Part shown: one piece after another, positions 54,622 to 62,502 of the stretch | Layout: each line of letters begins with the position of its first letter | How positions within the stretch are numbered: the stretch's first letter is position 1 | Origin: Streptomyces sp. NBC_01429 | GTDB lineage: Bacteria > Actinomycetota > Actinomycetes > Streptomycetales > Streptomycetaceae | Assembly (NCBI RefSeq): GCF_036231945.1 | Contig: NZ_CP109599.1 | Coordinates: 6,103,501 to 6,167,500, forward strand | DNA: 64,000 bases | Direction of reading: 5' to 3' | Made by a program: the position numbers and the translations under genes | The notes under the pieces: generated by a model | Databases searched by the model: none | What the model saw: the letters and a program-made list of their open reading frames with translations, nothing else | Told to the model about the DNA's origin: nothing

Positions 54622-56754
54622 ATGCGGCCCGTTTCCAAGATCGAACGTACGGTGGCGCCTTTCGAGGTCGTCAGCTCCTACCAGCCCAGTGGCGATCAGC
54701 CGGCGGCCATCGCCGACCTGGAGCGGCGTGTCCGCGCGGGTGAGAAGGACGTCGTCCTGCTCGGCGCGACCGGCACGGGCAAGTCGGCGACCACCGCCTG
54801 GATGATCGAGAAGCTTCAGCGGCCCACCCTGGTGATGGCGCCGAACAAGACGCTCGCCGCCCAGCTGGCGAACGAGTTCCGCGAGCTGCTCCCCAACAAC
54901 GCCGTCGAGTACTTCGTCTCCTACTACGACTACTACCAGCCGGAGGCGTACGTCCCGCAGTCGGACACCTACATCGAGAAGGACTCCTCCGTCAACGACG
55001 AGGTGGAGCGGCTGCGCCACTCGGCGACCAACTCGCTGCTGACCCGCCGCGACGTGATCGTCGTCGCCTCGGTCTCCTGCATCTACGGCCTCGGTACCCC
55101 ACAGGAGTACGTGGACCGCATGGTGCCGCTGAAGGTCGGCGCCGAGATGGACCGCGACCAGATGCTGCGCCGTTTCGTCGACATCCAGTACACGCGCAAC
55201 GACCTGGCGTTCACGCGCGGCACCTTCCGGGTGCGCGGCGACACCATCGAGATCTTCCCGGTCTACGAGGAGCTGGCCGTCCGGATCGAGATGTTCGGCG
55301 ACGAGATCGAGGCGCTCTCCACGCTGCACCCGCTCACCGGCGAGGTCATCAGCGACGACCAGGAGCTGTACATCTTCCCCGCCAGCCACTACGTGGCCGG
55401 ACCCGAGCGCATGGAGAAGGCGGTCAACGGGATCGAGCGCGAGCTGGAATCCCGGCTGGCCGAGCTGGACAAGCAGGGCAAGCTGCTGGAGTCCCAGCGG
55501 CTGCGCATGCGGACGACGTACGACATCGAGATGATGCGGCAGATCGGCTCCTGCTCCGGCATCGAGAACTACTCCATGCATTTCGACGACCGCGACCCCG
55601 GTTCCCCGCCCAACACCCTCCTCGACTACTTCCCCGAGGACTTCCTGCTGGTCATCGACGAGTCCCATGTCACCGTGCCGCAGATCGGCGCGATGTACGA
55701 GGGGGACGCCTCCCGCAAGCGGACCCTGGTCGACCACGGCTTCCGGCTGCCGTCCGCGCTCGACAACCGGCCGCTGAAGTGGGAGGAGTTCCAGGAGCGG
55801 ATCGATCAGACCGTCTACCTCTCCGCCACCCCGGGCACCTACGAGATGTCCCGCTCCGACGGCTTCGTCGAGCAGATCATCCGCCCCACCGGACTCATCG
55901 ACCCGGAGGTCGTCGTCAAGCCCACCGAGGGCCAGATCGACGACCTGGTGCACGAGATCCGCGAGCGCACCGCGAAGGACGAGCGCGTCCTGGTGACCAC
56001 CCTCACCAAGAAGATGGCCGAGGACCTCACCGACTACTTCCTGGAGCTGGGCATCCAGGTGCGCTATCTCCACAGCGACGTCGACACCCTGCGCCGGATC
56101 GAGCTGCTGCGCGAACTGCGCGCCGGGGAGTACGACGTCCTGGTCGGGATCAACCTGCTGCGCGAGGGCCTCGACCTCCCCGAGGTCTCGCTGGTGGCGA
56201 TCCTCGACGCGGACAAGCAGGGCTTCCTGCGCTCGGGCACCTCGCTGATCCAGACCATCGGCCGGGCGGCGCGCAATGTCTCCGGGCAGGTCCACATGTA
56301 CGCGGACAGGATCACCCCGGCGATGGAGCAGGCCATCGACGAGACGAACCGCCGCCGCGAGAAGCAGATCGCGTACAACACCGAGCGCGGCATCGACCCC
56401 CAGCCGCTCCGCAAGAAGATCAACGACATCGTCGCGACCATCGCGCGTGAGGAGGTCGACACGGAGGCGCTGCTCGGCACCGGCTACCGGCAGACGAAGG
56501 ACGGCAAGCCCGCCAGGACTCCGGTGCCCTCGCTCGGCGCCAAGGCCGGCCGCAAGGGCGGCGGGGCGGGCGCCTCCGGCGCGGTGGTCACGGACCGGCC
56601 CGCGGCCGAACTGGCCGGGATCATCGAGGAGATGACCGACCGGATGCGGGCCGCCGCCGCCGAATTGCAGTTCGAGGTGGCCGCCCGGCTCCGGGACGAA
56701 GTCGGCGAGCTGAAGAAGGAATTGCGGCAGATGAGGGAGGCGGGACTCGCCTGA
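54622..56754 (+). CDS. uvrB: Excinuclease ABC subunit B
   Basis: A 710-residue nucleotide-excision-repair protein. Walker A GATGTGKS is at 48-55, the damage-probing beta-hairpin YYDYYQPEAYVPQSDTYIEKD at about 95-115, DEX-type motif LVIDESHVT, motif V LVGINLLREGLDLPEVSLVAILDADKQGF, motif VI QTIGRAARN and the C-terminal UVR helix pair (IIEEMTDRMRAAAAELQFEVAARLRDEVGELKKEL). A Gly/Ala insert (about 640-660) is typical of high-GC species. It works with UvrA, whose gene starts 5.7 kb downstream. Confidence 0.97.
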   Translation: MRPVSKIERTVAPFEVVSSYQPSGDQPAAIADLERRVRAGEKDVVLLGATGTGKSATTAWMIEKLQRPTLVMAPNKTLAAQLANEFRELLPNNAVEYFVSYYDYYQPEAYVPQSDTYIEKDSSVNDEVERLRHSATNSLLTRRDVIVVASVSCIYGLGTPQEYVDRMVPLKVGAEMDRDQMLRRFVDIQYTRNDLAFTRGTFRVRGDTIEIFPVYEELAVRIEMFGDEIEALSTLHPLTGEVISDDQELYIFPASHYVAGPERMEKAVNGIERELESRLAELDKQGKLLESQRLRMRTTYDIEMMRQIGSCSGIENYSMHFDDRDPGSPPNTLLDYFPEDFLLVIDESHVTVPQIGAMYEGDASRKRTLVDHGFRLPSALDNRPLKWEEFQERIDQTVYLSATPGTYEMSRSDGFVEQIIRPTGLIDPEVVVKPTEGQIDDLVHEIRERTAKDERVLVTTLTKKMAEDLTDYFLELGIQVRYLHSDVDTLRRIELLRELRAGEYDVLVGINLLREGLDLPEVSLVAILDADKQGFLRSGTSLIQTIGRAARNVSGQVHMYADRITPAMEQAIDETNRRREKQIAYNTERGIDPQPLRKKINDIVATIAREEVDTEALLGTGYRQTKDGKPARTPVPSLGAKAGRKGGGAGASGAVVTDRPAAELAGIIEEMTDRMRAAAAELQFEVAARLRDEVGELKKELRQMREAGLA

Positions 56755-56891
56755 CACGCCGGGACATCGGGTGTGTTGCAAGAACGCCACAAAACAGGCT
56801 CGGGCCTGCTGCGTCCGCCACGCCTCTGCGTAGGGTTCCGCACAACCGCACACGGACGGTTGCGGGGGACCATTCGAGAAGGGGACAGCGC

Positions 56892-57506
56892 GTGGCGGAC
56901 GTATCCAAGGGCAGTGCGCCCGGGGGCCCTGGGGTCAATCTGACCAAGGGGCAGGCCATCAGCCTGGAGAAGAAGGGCGGCGGCACCCTGACCGCGGTGC
57001 GGATGGGGCTCGGCTGGCAGGCCGCGCCGCGCCGGGGGCTGTTCGGCTCCCGCACGCGCGAGATCGACCTCGACGCCTCGGCGGTCCTCTTCGCCGACAA
57101 GCAGCCGGTCGACGTCGTCTTCTTCCGTCACCTCGTCAGTGACGACGGCTCGGTCAAGCACACCGGGGACAACCTGGTCGGCGGGGCGGGCCAGGGCGGC
57201 GACGACGAGGCGATCCTGGTCGACCTGGAGCGGGTCCCGGTCCATATCGACCAGATCGTCTTCACGGTGAACTCGTTCACCGGCCAGACGTTCCAGGAGG
57301 TCCAGAACGCGTTCTGCCGCATCGTCGACGAGACGAACGGCCAGGAGCTGGCCCGCTACACCCTGGACGGCGGTGGCCAGTACACCGCGCAGATCATGGC
57401 GAAGGTCCACCGCTCGGGCGCGGGCTGGCGGATGACGGCCCTGGGCAGCCCGGCCAACGGCCGTACGTTCCAGGACCTGATGCCGGCGATCCTGCCGCAC
57501 CTGTAG
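56892..57506 (+). CDS. TerD-family protein
   Basis: A 204-residue Ca-binding-type TerD protein: GVNLTKGQAISLEKKGGGTLTAVRMGLGWQA, EIDLDASAVLFADKQPVDVVFFRHL, DDEAILVDLERVPVHIDQIVFTVNSF and FCRIVDETNGQELARYTLDGGGQYTAQIMAKV. TerD proteins are parts of a chemical-stress (tellurite) response system with TerC. GTG start behind GAAGGGGACAGCGC. It is the first of three ter-type genes. Confidence 0.93.
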   Translation: MADVSKGSAPGGPGVNLTKGQAISLEKKGGGTLTAVRMGLGWQAAPRRGLFGSRTREIDLDASAVLFADKQPVDVVFFRHLVSDDGSVKHTGDNLVGGAGQGGDDEAILVDLERVPVHIDQIVFTVNSFTGQTFQEVQNAFCRIVDETNGQELARYTLDGGGQYTAQIMAKVHRSGAGWRMTALGSPANGRTFQDLMPAILPHL

Positions 57507-57593
57507 GTCCTGTCCGACAGCCGCACGCGGTCCCCGGCGACCGGTCGCCTCGCGCGATCCGCCGGGGGCCGCGCCGCTGCCGTGGCGCCCCGT

Positions 57594-57635
57594 ACCGCCA
57601 CACCAGTACCGCCACACCCGTACCGCCACAGCCGA
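57594..57635. repeat. 14-bp tandem repeat, three copies
   Basis: ACCGCCACACCAGT, ACCGCCACACCCGT and ACCGCCACAGCCGA follow each other exactly, ending 16 bp before the start codon of the TerD fusion gene, just upstream of its ribosome site. Confidence 0.85.
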
Positions 57636-57651
57636 CGAGGGGACAGAGGCG

Positions 57652-59517
57652 ATGACCGCCGAGCTGGTCCGGGGGCAGAACCATCCCCTGCCGCACACCC
57701 GACTGGAGATACGGGTGACGGCCGGTGTCCCCGTCCTGGCCTGTGCCACGTTCGGCGACGAACGGGGTGACGCGCCGGGGACCGACTCGGTGGCCCACCC
57801 CGGCTCACCCGCCCTGCCGGGCGTCGAGGTCTCCCGCCGGGCCGCCACCGGCCCCCGCTTCCACATCGATCTGGAAGCCGTACCCGCACCGGTACAGCTG
57901 GTACGGGTGGTGCTCGCGCTCCCCGAGGGCGTCGGCGGGCCCGACCGCTTCGGCGCCGCCGCCGCCCCCTCCGCCGTGGTCGCCTCCGCTGACGGCGCCG
58001 AGATCGCCGGCTTCACCCTGACCGGACTGGACGCCGAGTCCGCCGTCATCGCGCTGGAGCTGTACCGCCGTCACGGCGGCTGGAAGGTCCGCGCGGTCGG
58101 CCAGGGATACGCGGGCGGCCTCGGGGAACTCCTCGCCGACCAGGGAGTGCCCGGCGCCCGCGAGACAGCCGCCGGAATCCAGGAGGCGGCCGGCCGCCAC
58201 CCGGCCCGTGCCGTGCGGGAAGCCGGGCCCGGGCCGGGAACGCCCGACGGAGCGCGCCGCCCCGGCGCCGTGAACTACATCCACCCGGGCCGGCCGAGGC
58301 TCACCGCCACTCCCGCGACCTCGCCCGCGACCCCGCCCGCGACCTCGTCCCCGGCCGAGGCGTCCGCCCCGCCGTCAGGGCCCGGTGAGCCGCCCCGCCC
58401 GGTGGCGGGCGACGCCGGCGGCTGGACCATGGACGAGCGCCTCTACAACCAGGTCTGGGGCATGTTCGAGGACCTCGCCCGCTCCGTCGCCGCGTACCGG
58501 AGCGCGACGGGTTTCGCCGAGTCCCGGATGGACCAGGAGCTGGACCGCCTCCTCGCCGACCCGCGCGGCCGGACCGGCGGGGCGGGCGAGGCGGCCCGCG
58601 CGCGGGCCCGCGCCGCGCACGACGAGCTGGCCGGGCGGGCCCGCACCGTTCTCGACCGCGACCTCGACCGGCTCGCCGCCGAGTCCGAGGTCGTCGAGCC
58701 CGCCCTGCCACCGGCGTACGCGCGCTGGGACAGCGCCTGCTGGCAGGACTACCAGGTGCCCCGGGAGGCCCCGATGGCGCTGCGCCTGGGCGATCTCCGG
58801 CTGCCCGAGCGCCCCGGGCTGCGGATCCCGATGCTGGTGCGGCTGCCGCTGGAGCGCGGGCTGTGGATCGACAGCGGCCGCTCCGGCCCCGCGGTGGCCC
58901 CGGCGGCCGACCCGCGCCGGTCGGCCATGGACACGGCGGTCTCGCACGCCGCGCGCCTTCTCGCGGTCCATCCGCCCGGCGCGTTCACCGTCCAGGTGAT
59001 CGACCCGGCCGGCTCCGCGACCGCCGCCCTGGCGCCGCTCACGGCCGCCGGAGTGCTCGACGGGCCGCCGGCCACCGGGGCCGGGGGAGTGGCGGCGCTC
59101 CTCGCGCGGCTCACCCGGCGGGTGGACCTGGTGCAGATGGCGGTGCGCGGCGGCGCCGCCGAGTCGCTGCCGCCGGATCTGGACCCGGCGGAGCAGCTGC
59201 TGATCGTCCACGACTTCCCGCACGGCTTCGACGACCGCACGGTGACCCAGCTGCGCTACCTCGCCGACGAGGGGCCCGCCGTCGGCGTCCATCTGATGAT
59301 GGTCGCGGACCGCGAGGACGCGAGCGGTTACGGACCGGTGCTGGATCCGCTGTGGCGGTCGCTGCTCCGGATCACCCCCGTCCCCGATGATCACCTGGCG
59401 GATCCCTGGGTCGGCCACGCGTGGACGTACGAGCCGCCGGTGGTCCCTCCGGGCAGCGGGATACTGGATCGCGTTTTGCGCCAAGTGGCGCAAAAACGTC
59501 GCGCCCCCCGGCGCTGA
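57652..59517 (+). CDS. TerD domain fused to FtsK-like ATPase-derived domain
   Basis: A 621-residue protein. Residues 1-170 are a diverged TerD domain (RLEIRVTAGVPVLACATF, PVQLVRVVLALPE, GFTLTGLDAESAVIALELYRRHGGWKVRAVGQGY). After a 60-residue Pro/Ala/Thr linker comes a helical segment with conserved WTMDERLYNQVWGMFEDLARSVAAYRSATGFAESRMDQELDRLLAD. From about 370 is a RecA/FtsK-like half (LRIPMLVRLPLERGLWIDSG, LLIVHDFPHGFDDRTVTQLRYLADEGPAVGVHLMMVAD) in which no Walker A lysine is seen. It may sense or scaffold the Ter complex. ATG with GAGGGGACAGAGG upstream. A strong hairpin (59474-59495) lies inside its last codons. Confidence 0.75.
   Translation: MTAELVRGQNHPLPHTRLEIRVTAGVPVLACATFGDERGDAPGTDSVAHPGSPALPGVEVSRRAATGPRFHIDLEAVPAPVQLVRVVLALPEGVGGPDRFGAAAAPSAVVASADGAEIAGFTLTGLDAESAVIALELYRRHGGWKVRAVGQGYAGGLGELLADQGVPGARETAAGIQEAAGRHPARAVREAGPGPGTPDGARRPGAVNYIHPGRPRLTATPATSPATPPATSSPAEASAPPSGPGEPPRPVAGDAGGWTMDERLYNQVWGMFEDLARSVAAYRSATGFAESRMDQELDRLLADPRGRTGGAGEAARARARAAHDELAGRARTVLDRDLDRLAAESEVVEPALPPAYARWDSACWQDYQVPREAPMALRLGDLRLPERPGLRIPMLVRLPLERGLWIDSGRSGPAVAPAADPRRSAMDTAVSHAARLLAVHPPGAFTVQVIDPAGSATAALAPLTAAGVLDGPPATGAGGVAALLARLTRRVDLVQMAVRGGAAESLPPDLDPAEQLLIVHDFPHGFDDRTVTQLRYLADEGPAVGVHLMMVADREDASGYGPVLDPLWRSLLRITPVPDDHLADPWVGHAWTYEPPVVPPGSGILDRVLRQVAQKRRAPRR
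59474..59495. other. Intragenic hairpin at the end of the TerD-fusion gene
   Basis: TTTTGCGCC and GGCGCAAAA form a perfect 9-bp inverted repeat around AAGT within the last codons, 22 bp before the stop. The arms are unusually A/T rich for this genome. It could act as an early terminator or a protein-binding site for the following terC leader. Confidence 0.55.
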
Positions 59518-59586
59518 CCTGCATACTTGGGTCTTCTTTACCTTTCTCTTTACCTTCTCTTGGGTTTTGCTGTACTGTTTTCGCAG

Positions 59587-59696
59587 CGGAGGGGAGTACT
59601 CCCACCATCGCGACGTACCCGTCAATACGGACCGCCATCGGTCCCGGGGCGTCGGCCCGGTACGCGGCTGAGCCGCCCGGGTGGAGGAGACCTCCG
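59587..59696 (+). promoter_or_regulatory. yybP-ykoY (manganese) riboswitch
   Basis: CGGAGG at 59587-59592 pairs with CCTCCG at 59691-59696 to close the element. Directly inside are GGGGAGTA at the 5' side and GGAGGAGACCTCC at the 3' side, the conserved halves of the yybP-ykoY class; between them lie GC-rich arms (CGCGACGTACCCG..., CGGTCCCGGGGCGTCGGCCCG). It stands 45 bp before the terC start, the gene family most often behind this riboswitch. It senses Mn2+ and should raise terC expression when Mn2+ is high. Confidence 0.85.
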
Positions 59697-59741
59697 GCAG
59701 CGGACAACGCTGATCAGTTGCCGTACCAAGCCGGAGGAACA

Positions 59742-60758
59742 GTGGACGTCTCGTTGAACCTGTGGGTGCTGACCATTCTTGGTCTGTCCGCCCTGATCGC
59801 CGTCGACTTCTTCATCGGGCGCAAGCCCCATGACGTGTCGATGAGGGAAGCCGGTATCTGGACGGTCGTCTGGATCGCCCTCGCCGCGCTGTTCGGCCTC
59901 GGCCTGATGCTGTTCGGTACGGCACAGGCTTCCGGAGAGTTCTTCGCGGGCTTCATCACCGAGAAGTCGCTCAGCGTCGACAACCTCTTCGTCTTCGTCC
60001 TGATCATGGCGAAGTTCTCGGTGCCCACCCATCTCCAGCAGCGTGTGCTGCTGGTCGGGGTGCTGATAGCCCTGGTCCTGCGGGCCGTGTTCATCGCCGC
60101 CGGCGCCGCCATCATCGCCAGCTTCTCGTGGGTCTTCTTCATCTTCGGCGCGTTCCTGATGTACACCGCCTGGAAGCTCATCCAGGAGGCGCGCTCGGAC
60201 GAGGAGGAAGAGGAGTTCGAGGAGAACCGCCTCCTGAAGTCCATCGAGAAGCGCTTCGGCGTCGCCGACCGCTACCACGGCACCAAGCTCTTCATCCGGG
60301 CCAACGGCAAGCGGATCCTGACCCCGCTGATGGTGGTCATGCTCGCCATCGGGACCACCGATGTGCTCTTCGCTCTGGACTCCATCCCCGCGATCTTCGG
60401 TCTCACCCAGGACCCGTACATCGTCTTCACCGCCAACGCGTTCGCCCTGATGGGCCTGCGGCAGCTCTACTTCCTGATCGGCGGTCTGCTCAAGAAGCTG
60501 GTGCACCTCAGCTACGGCCTGTCGGTGATCCTCGGCTTCATCGGTGTGAAGCTGGTGCTCCACGCGCTGCACGAGTCCGGGGTGCACGTCCCCGAGATCT
60601 CCATACCGGTCTCGCTGGCGGTCATCTGCGGTGTGCTGGTCGTCACCACGATCACCAGCCTCATCGCCTCCAAGAAGCAGGCGGAGCGCGAGGCGGCCGA
60701 GGCGGACGGCGGCGACCAGGGCGGCGGCGAGTCCGGCAAGGACAGCATCCAGGTCTGA
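59742..60758 (+). CDS. TerC-family integral membrane protein
   Basis: A 338-residue protein with about nine membrane helices. Family motifs: VDFFIGRK, EFFAGFITEKSLSVDNLFVFVLIMAKF (Asp-Asn in helix), RVLLVGVLIALVLRAVFIAAG, and GTTDVLFALDSIPAIFGLTQDPYIVFTANAFALMGLRQLYFLIGGLL, including the two conserved DNxF/DSxP metal-site helices. TerC proteins export Mn2+ or load it on to exported enzymes. The acidic loop EARSDEEEEEFEENR is cytoplasmic. GTG at 59742 behind GGAGGAACA; the open frame further upstream is the riboswitch. Confidence 0.93.
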   Translation: MDVSLNLWVLTILGLSALIAVDFFIGRKPHDVSMREAGIWTVVWIALAALFGLGLMLFGTAQASGEFFAGFITEKSLSVDNLFVFVLIMAKFSVPTHLQQRVLLVGVLIALVLRAVFIAAGAAIIASFSWVFFIFGAFLMYTAWKLIQEARSDEEEEEFEENRLLKSIEKRFGVADRYHGTKLFIRANGKRILTPLMVVMLAIGTTDVLFALDSIPAIFGLTQDPYIVFTANAFALMGLRQLYFLIGGLLKKLVHLSYGLSVILGFIGVKLVLHALHESGVHVPEISIPVSLAVICGVLVVTTITSLIASKKQAEREAAEADGGDQGGGESGKDSIQV

Positions 60759-60849
60759 CCCACGCGGTCAGAAGCGCGGGGCGAGTGTCAGAGCCGCCAC
60801 TCGCCCCGCGTGACCGTGACCGGCCGGTCCGCGACCACCGGTCCCGCGC

Positions 60850-61503
60850 CTACCAGCCCCGCGCCCGCCACTCGGCCAGGTGCGGGCGCTCGGCGCCGAG
60901 CGTGGAGTCGTCGCCGTGGCCCGGATAGATCCACGCCTCGTCCGGCAGGGTGTCGAAGATCTTCGCTTCGAGCCCGTCCAGCAGGCTGGTGAACTCGGCG
61001 GGACCCGCCGTCTTCCCCGGGCCGCCCGGGAAGAGGCAGTCACCCGTGAAGACATGCGCGTGACCGTGCGGATCGTCGTAGACCAGCGCGATCGACCCGG
61101 GGGTGTGGCCCACCAGGTGCAGCGCCCTGAGCCCGATCTCCCCGACCCTGACGGTGTCCCCGTCGGCGACCGGCACATCGGTGGGTACGGGGATGCCCTC
61201 CGCGTCGTACCGGCCGGCGTACGTCGTGGCGCCCGTGGCCGCCACGACCTCGGCCAGTGCCTGCCAGTGGTCGCCGTGGCGATGGGTGGTGACGACGGAC
61301 GCGATGCCGTCGGCGCCGATCAGGGTCAGCAGGGTCGGCGCGTCATTGGCCGCGTCGATCAGCAACTGCGCGCCGGTGGCCCGGCAGCGCAGCAGATAGG
61401 CGTTGTTCTCCATCGGCCCGACGGCGACCTTGGAGATCATCAGGGCGGGCAGTTCATGCACGTCCGCCGGTCCGCCGACCTTCACCGCTCCGCTGTATGT
61501 CAT
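60850..61503 (-). CDS. MBL-fold metallo-hydrolase (glyoxalase II-like)
   Basis: A 217-residue metallo-beta-lactamase-fold hydrolase. Metal ligands are in VVTTHRHGDHWQAL (HxHxDH), LHLVGHTPGSIAL, VFTGDCLFPGG and IYPGHGDDSTLG. NNAYLLRCRATGAQLLIDAAND is the usual first strand. Such proteins act on thioesters such as lactoylglutathione/mycothiol conjugates; the substrate is not assigned. ATG at 61503; just downstream on the same strand of the next gene. Confidence 0.88.
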   Translation of the reverse strand: MTYSGAVKVGGPADVHELPALMISKVAVGPMENNAYLLRCRATGAQLLIDAANDAPTLLTLIGADGIASVVTTHRHGDHWQALAEVVAATGATTYAGRYDAEGIPVPTDVPVADGDTVRVGEIGLRALHLVGHTPGSIALVYDDPHGHAHVFTGDCLFPGGPGKTAGPAEFTSLLDGLEAKIFDTLPDEAWIYPGHGDDSTLGAERPHLAEWRARGW

Positions 61504-61561
61504 GCCGCGCAGCCTATAACCGGCGCGTGGCCTCTCACACGAGACCGCTGGGACGGCCGAT

Positions 61562-62248
61562 CTAAAGCGGCGGAAGTACGGGCAGCTCCCCGCCCGCGAG
61601 GTCCAGCGCGGCCCCGTCGCGCCGGCCCGCCAGCCAGCCCAGCAGGTCGGGCGCGGGGCCGGTCACCGCGAGCGCTGCGCCCTCCCGGCGGCCGGTGCGC
61701 CAGGTCCGCCCGTCCGGCGCGCTCAGTGTCAGCGCCGGCACCGCGGGGTTCCCCGAGAAGCGCTCCGCCAGGAAGCCGATCTCCCGTTCGGTGAACTCCG
61801 CGGAGAGATCTTCCAGCTCGCTGCCCAGCCCCAGGTCGACATGGTGCAGCTCGACCTCGATCCAGCGGCGGAAGGGCACCCGGGCTGCCGTGTCCGTCAC
61901 GCCGTTGCGCAACGTGACCACCCGGCTCCAGTCGACGGAGCGGGCCGCGGAATGCCGGAAACCGTCCGCGGTGTTACGTACGTCGTCGAGCTGGACCGCG
62001 AGGGGCCGGGGAGCGTCCCGCTCGATGTCCGCGTCACGGGTCGTGCTGTCCGTGTACATCGGCCGGCCCTCCAGAACATTCGCCAGCGCGTCCGCGTTCC
62101 TGGCGATGTGCGCCAGTACGTGACCACGGCTCCAGCCCGGCAGCCGTGACGGCTCGGCGACGGCGGCGTTGTCCAGTGCGGCGGCCGCGCCGAGGAGTCG
62201 GTCGGTCGCTTCCCGTAGGGATTCCAGGTCCCGCGCGTGATCGATCAT
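61562..62248 (-). CDS. Maleylpyruvate isomerase family mycothiol-dependent enzyme (DinB_2 fold)
   Basis: A 228-residue protein. The four-helix metal site is formed by LPGWSRGHVLAHIARNADALANVLEG (His) and FRRWIEVELHHVDLGLG (Glu and His), typical of the TIGR03083/MDMPI family that uses mycothiol in place of glutathione. ATG at 62248; the longer frame upstream overlaps the uvrA promoter region and has no homology. It precedes the MBL hydrolase on the same strand (59 bp), and both may detoxify mycothiol adducts. Confidence 0.85.
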   Translation of the reverse strand: MIDHARDLESLREATDRLLGAAAALDNAAVAEPSRLPGWSRGHVLAHIARNADALANVLEGRPMYTDSTTRDADIERDAPRPLAVQLDDVRNTADGFRHSAARSVDWSRVVTLRNGVTDTAARVPFRRWIEVELHHVDLGLGSELEDLSAEFTEREIGFLAERFSGNPAVPALTLSAPDGRTWRTGRREGAALAVTGPAPDLLGWLAGRRDGAALDLAGGELPVLPPL

Positions 62249-62306
62249 GCCGCCGACGATAGCGCCGCCACTCGATCGGGTGAAGACGACGGAGGGCCGC
62301 CGCAAA

Positions 62307-62326
62307 TCGAATGTACGTGCTATAAG
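62307..62326 (+). promoter_or_regulatory. Putative uvrA promoter with LexA-like box
   Basis: TATAAG at 62321-62326 with TG at -15 forms an extended -10. Overlapping it, TCGAATGTACGTGCTA (62307-62322) matches 9 of 12 fixed bases of the actinobacterial SOS box TCGAAC-N4-GTTCGA. It fits damage control of uvrA. Confidence 0.48.
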
Positions 62327-62436
62327 CTCGGAAGAGGCATCCTGGCATGTAGGCAATTCCACCGGCGCTCCCGAGCCCGGCCCCGAAGCCCGGCGATCCA
62401 CCGCTTGGCGATTCATTCGTTCCGGCGATCCCCGAG

Positions 62437-62459
62437 GCCCGGACCCGACAGGTCCGGGC
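62437..62459 (+). terminator. Hairpin in the uvrA leader
   Basis: GCCCGGACC pairs exactly with GGTCCGGGC around CGACA, followed by GGGGGCTTTGCCCC, about 45 bp before the uvrA start and about 105 bp after the putative transcription start. It may be an attenuator or block antisense/readthrough transcription. Confidence 0.6.
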
Positions 62460-62502
62460 GGGGGCTTTGCCCCTGTCTCTCTTCAGAAAGGTGCGGACCG
62501 GC

